This document shows, piece by piece, positions 62,845 through 64,000 of a stretch of DNA of 64,000 bases; positions within the stretch are counted from its first letter, which is position 1; every line of letters starts with the position of its first letter. The stretch is from Pelomonas baiyunensis (GTDB taxonomy: Bacteria > Pseudomonadota > Gammaproteobacteria > Burkholderiales > Burkholderiaceae_C). Below the pieces are notes generated by a model. The model saw only the letters and a list, made by a program, of their open reading frames with translations. It searched no databases and was not told the origin of the DNA. The position numbers were made by a program, and so were the translations under genes. The DNA lies in NCBI RefSeq assembly GCF_043555935.1, contig NZ_JBIGIB010000003.1:620001-684000 (forward strand). The letters run 5' to 3'.

Positions 62845-62850
62845 TACAAT
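62845..62850 (+). promoter_or_regulatory. Candidate purE -10 box
   Basis: TACAAT lies 36 bp before the purE ATG, giving a leader of about 30 bases. There is no clear -35, and no PurR-like or guanine riboswitch signature is visible. Confidence 0.4.
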
Positions 62851-62886
62851 TCAAGGCTTTTCTGAGTCTCGGAGCGCGCTTTGTCC

Positions 62887-63393
62887 ATGTCAGCCCCCCA
62901 GAACCCCGACGCCGTCATCGGCATCGTCATGGGCTCCAGCAGTGACTGGGAGACGATGAAGCAGGCGGCCGCGATTCTGACCGAGTTCGGTGTGCCCTTC
63001 GAGGCACGCGTCGTGTCGGCCCACCGCATGCCGGACGAGATGTTTGCCTACGCCGAGGCCGCCAGCGGCCGAGGCCTGAAAGCGATCATCGCCGGCGCCG
63101 GCGGTGCCGCCCACCTGCCCGGCATGGTGGCCGCCAAGACCACGGTGCCCGTGCTGGGCGTGCCGGTGGCCAGCCGCCATCTGCAGGGCGTGGACTCGCT
63201 GCACTCCATCGTGCAAATGCCCAAGGGCATCCCGGTGGCCACCTTCGCCATCGGCACCGCCGGTGCGGCCAACGCGGCGCTGTTCGCCGTGGCCATGCTG
63301 GCCACCGGCAACCCGGCCTTGCTGGCGCAGCTGGATGCCTTCCGCGCCCGGCAGACGGCCGCGGCCCAGGCCATGACGGCGGAGCTGACCTGA
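62887..63393 (+). CDS. purE: N5-carboxyaminoimidazole ribonucleotide mutase
   Basis: 168 residues. Class I PurE landmarks: IVMGSSSDWETM (substrate phosphate site), SAHRMPDEM (catalytic His about 46) and IAGAGGAAHLPGMVAAKT. It isomerises N5-CAIR to CAIR in de novo purine synthesis and works after PurK, whose gene starts at the purE stop. Confidence 0.96.
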   Translation: MSAPQNPDAVIGIVMGSSSDWETMKQAAAILTEFGVPFEARVVSAHRMPDEMFAYAEAASGRGLKAIIAGAGGAAHLPGMVAAKTTVPVLGVPVASRHLQGVDSLHSIVQMPKGIPVATFAIGTAGAANAALFAVAMLATGNPALLAQLDAFRARQTAAAQAMTAELT

Positions 63394-64000
63394 TGGCGGC
63401 GCTGCTGCCGGGCCAGGCGACGCTGGGGGTGCTGGGGGGCGGCCAGTTGGGCCGCATGTTCGTGCACGCCGCCCAGGCGCTGGGCTACCGCTGCGTGGTG
63501 CTGGATCCCGACGCCATCAGCCCGGCCGGCGCCGTGGCCGAGTCGCATGTGAAGGCCGACTACCTCGACCCGGTGGGTCTGGCCCAGATGGCGCGCGACT
63601 GCGACGCCATCACCACCGAATTCGAGAACGTGCCTGCCCTGGCGCTGGAAACCCTGGCCGGCATGCGCGTGGTGGCGCCCGCCGCGGCGGCCGTGGCCGT
63701 GTGCCAGGACCGCGCGGTGGAGAAGGCCCACTTCGAGGCCGCCGGCGTGGCCTGCGCGCCGCATGCCGTCATCACGAACGAGATCGAGCTGGCCGGCGTG
63801 GACCCGGCGCTGCTGCCGGGCATCCTCAAGACCAGCCGCATGGGCTACGACGGCAAGGGCCAGGTGCGCGTGCGCACGCCGGCCGAGCTGGCCGCCGCCT
63901 GGGACGACCTGAAGCGCGTGCCCTGCGTGCTGGAACAACTGCTGCCGCTGCGGGCCGAAGTGAGCGTGCTGGTGGCGCGCGGGTCCGATGGCCAGGTGGT
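63393..64000 (+). CDS. purK: N5-carboxyaminoimidazole ribonucleotide synthase (3' end outside window)
   Basis: First 202 codons of PurK. The ATP-grasp N-terminus LGVLGGGQLGRMFVHAAQALG, TTEFENVP and LKTSRMGYDGKGQ are diagnostic. PurK makes N5-CAIR from AIR, bicarbonate and ATP. Its ATG shares one base with the purE stop, so the pair is translationally coupled. Confidence 0.96.
   Translation, partial: MAALLPGQATLGVLGGGQLGRMFVHAAQALGYRCVVLDPDAISPAGAVAESHVKADYLDPVGLAQMARDCDAITTEFENVPALALETLAGMRVVAPAAAAVAVCQDRAVEKAHFEAAGVACAPHAVITNEIELAGVDPALLPGILKTSRMGYDGKGQVRVRTPAELAAAWDDLKRVPCVLEQLLPLRAEVSVLVARGSDGQV

Overview
The window is dense, very GC-rich DNA with the gene content and synteny of a betaproteobacterium of the order Burkholderiales. 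The clearest markers are a PhaM-type polyhydroxybutyrate granule protein, the metK / lpxL / dapF / DUF484 / xerC block, and a glcDEF operon. I cannot name the genus from sequence alone. No rRNA, tRNA, CRISPR array, prophage or transposase gene was seen. Both edges cut a gene: a metallophosphoesterase on the left and purK on the right.

Layout. (1) 1-8350: an envelope regulon. An OmpR-type response regulator and its kinase lie upstream of a three-gene secreted operon, headed by a lipoprotein that fuses a PEBP/YbhB domain to a YHYH domain, and near a metallophosphoesterase lipoprotein. The regulator, the YHYH operon and the phosphoesterase share one promoter layout: TGAC-N6-GTCA, exactly 18 bp, then TTCCTAGCAT. 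(2) 8349-14750: a tightly coupled six-gene operon that reads as extracellular cyanophycin use: secreted cyanophycinase, M14 dipeptide hydrolase (CphZ-like), YfcC-type transporter, ArgR-type AraC regulator and two arginine succinyltransferase-like proteins. A TonB-dependent receptor is divergent from it, and the space between holds a tandem site resembling the Pseudomonas ArgR box. (3) 17758-22968: a MocR regulator with a LysE exporter, a QseBC-like two-component pair, a DUF1801 protein and an HD-domain protein. (4) 23054-31068: a lipoprotein with four tandem copies of an unnamed domain, then a signalling cluster (sensor kinase, degenerate HD-GYP protein, HTH-receiver, receiver-Hpt, single receiver). 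(5) 31147-39523: two DUF1800/DUF1501 Tat-exported pairs on opposite strands, flanking a CZB-type chemoreceptor. (6) 39746-44808: a DUF6279 lipoprotein, a retropepsin-like protease, a TraB/GumN protein, PhaM, a solute-binding protein and a LysR regulator. (7) 45198-52455: a glycolate operon with permease, glcD, glcE, a methyltransferase, a CidA/CidB (LrgA/LrgB) pair and glcF. (8) 52459-64000: a chemoreceptor, then housekeeping genes metK, lpxL-type acyltransferase, dapF, DUF484, xerC, a barrel-like protein, rlmI, cnoX, purE and purK.

How the genes fit together. The left third looks like nutrient scavenging from outside the cell: polymer hydrolysis, dipeptide import, arginine entry into the succinyltransferase pathway, and a TCS-controlled set of secreted proteins. 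The glycolate operon oxidises glycolate to glyoxylate. Its embedded LrgAB-type pair is most simply a glycolate-related transporter, because the plant plastid glycolate/glycerate carrier PLGG1 belongs to the same family. The middle of the window is mostly signal transduction and exported proteins of unknown function, where new biology is most likely.
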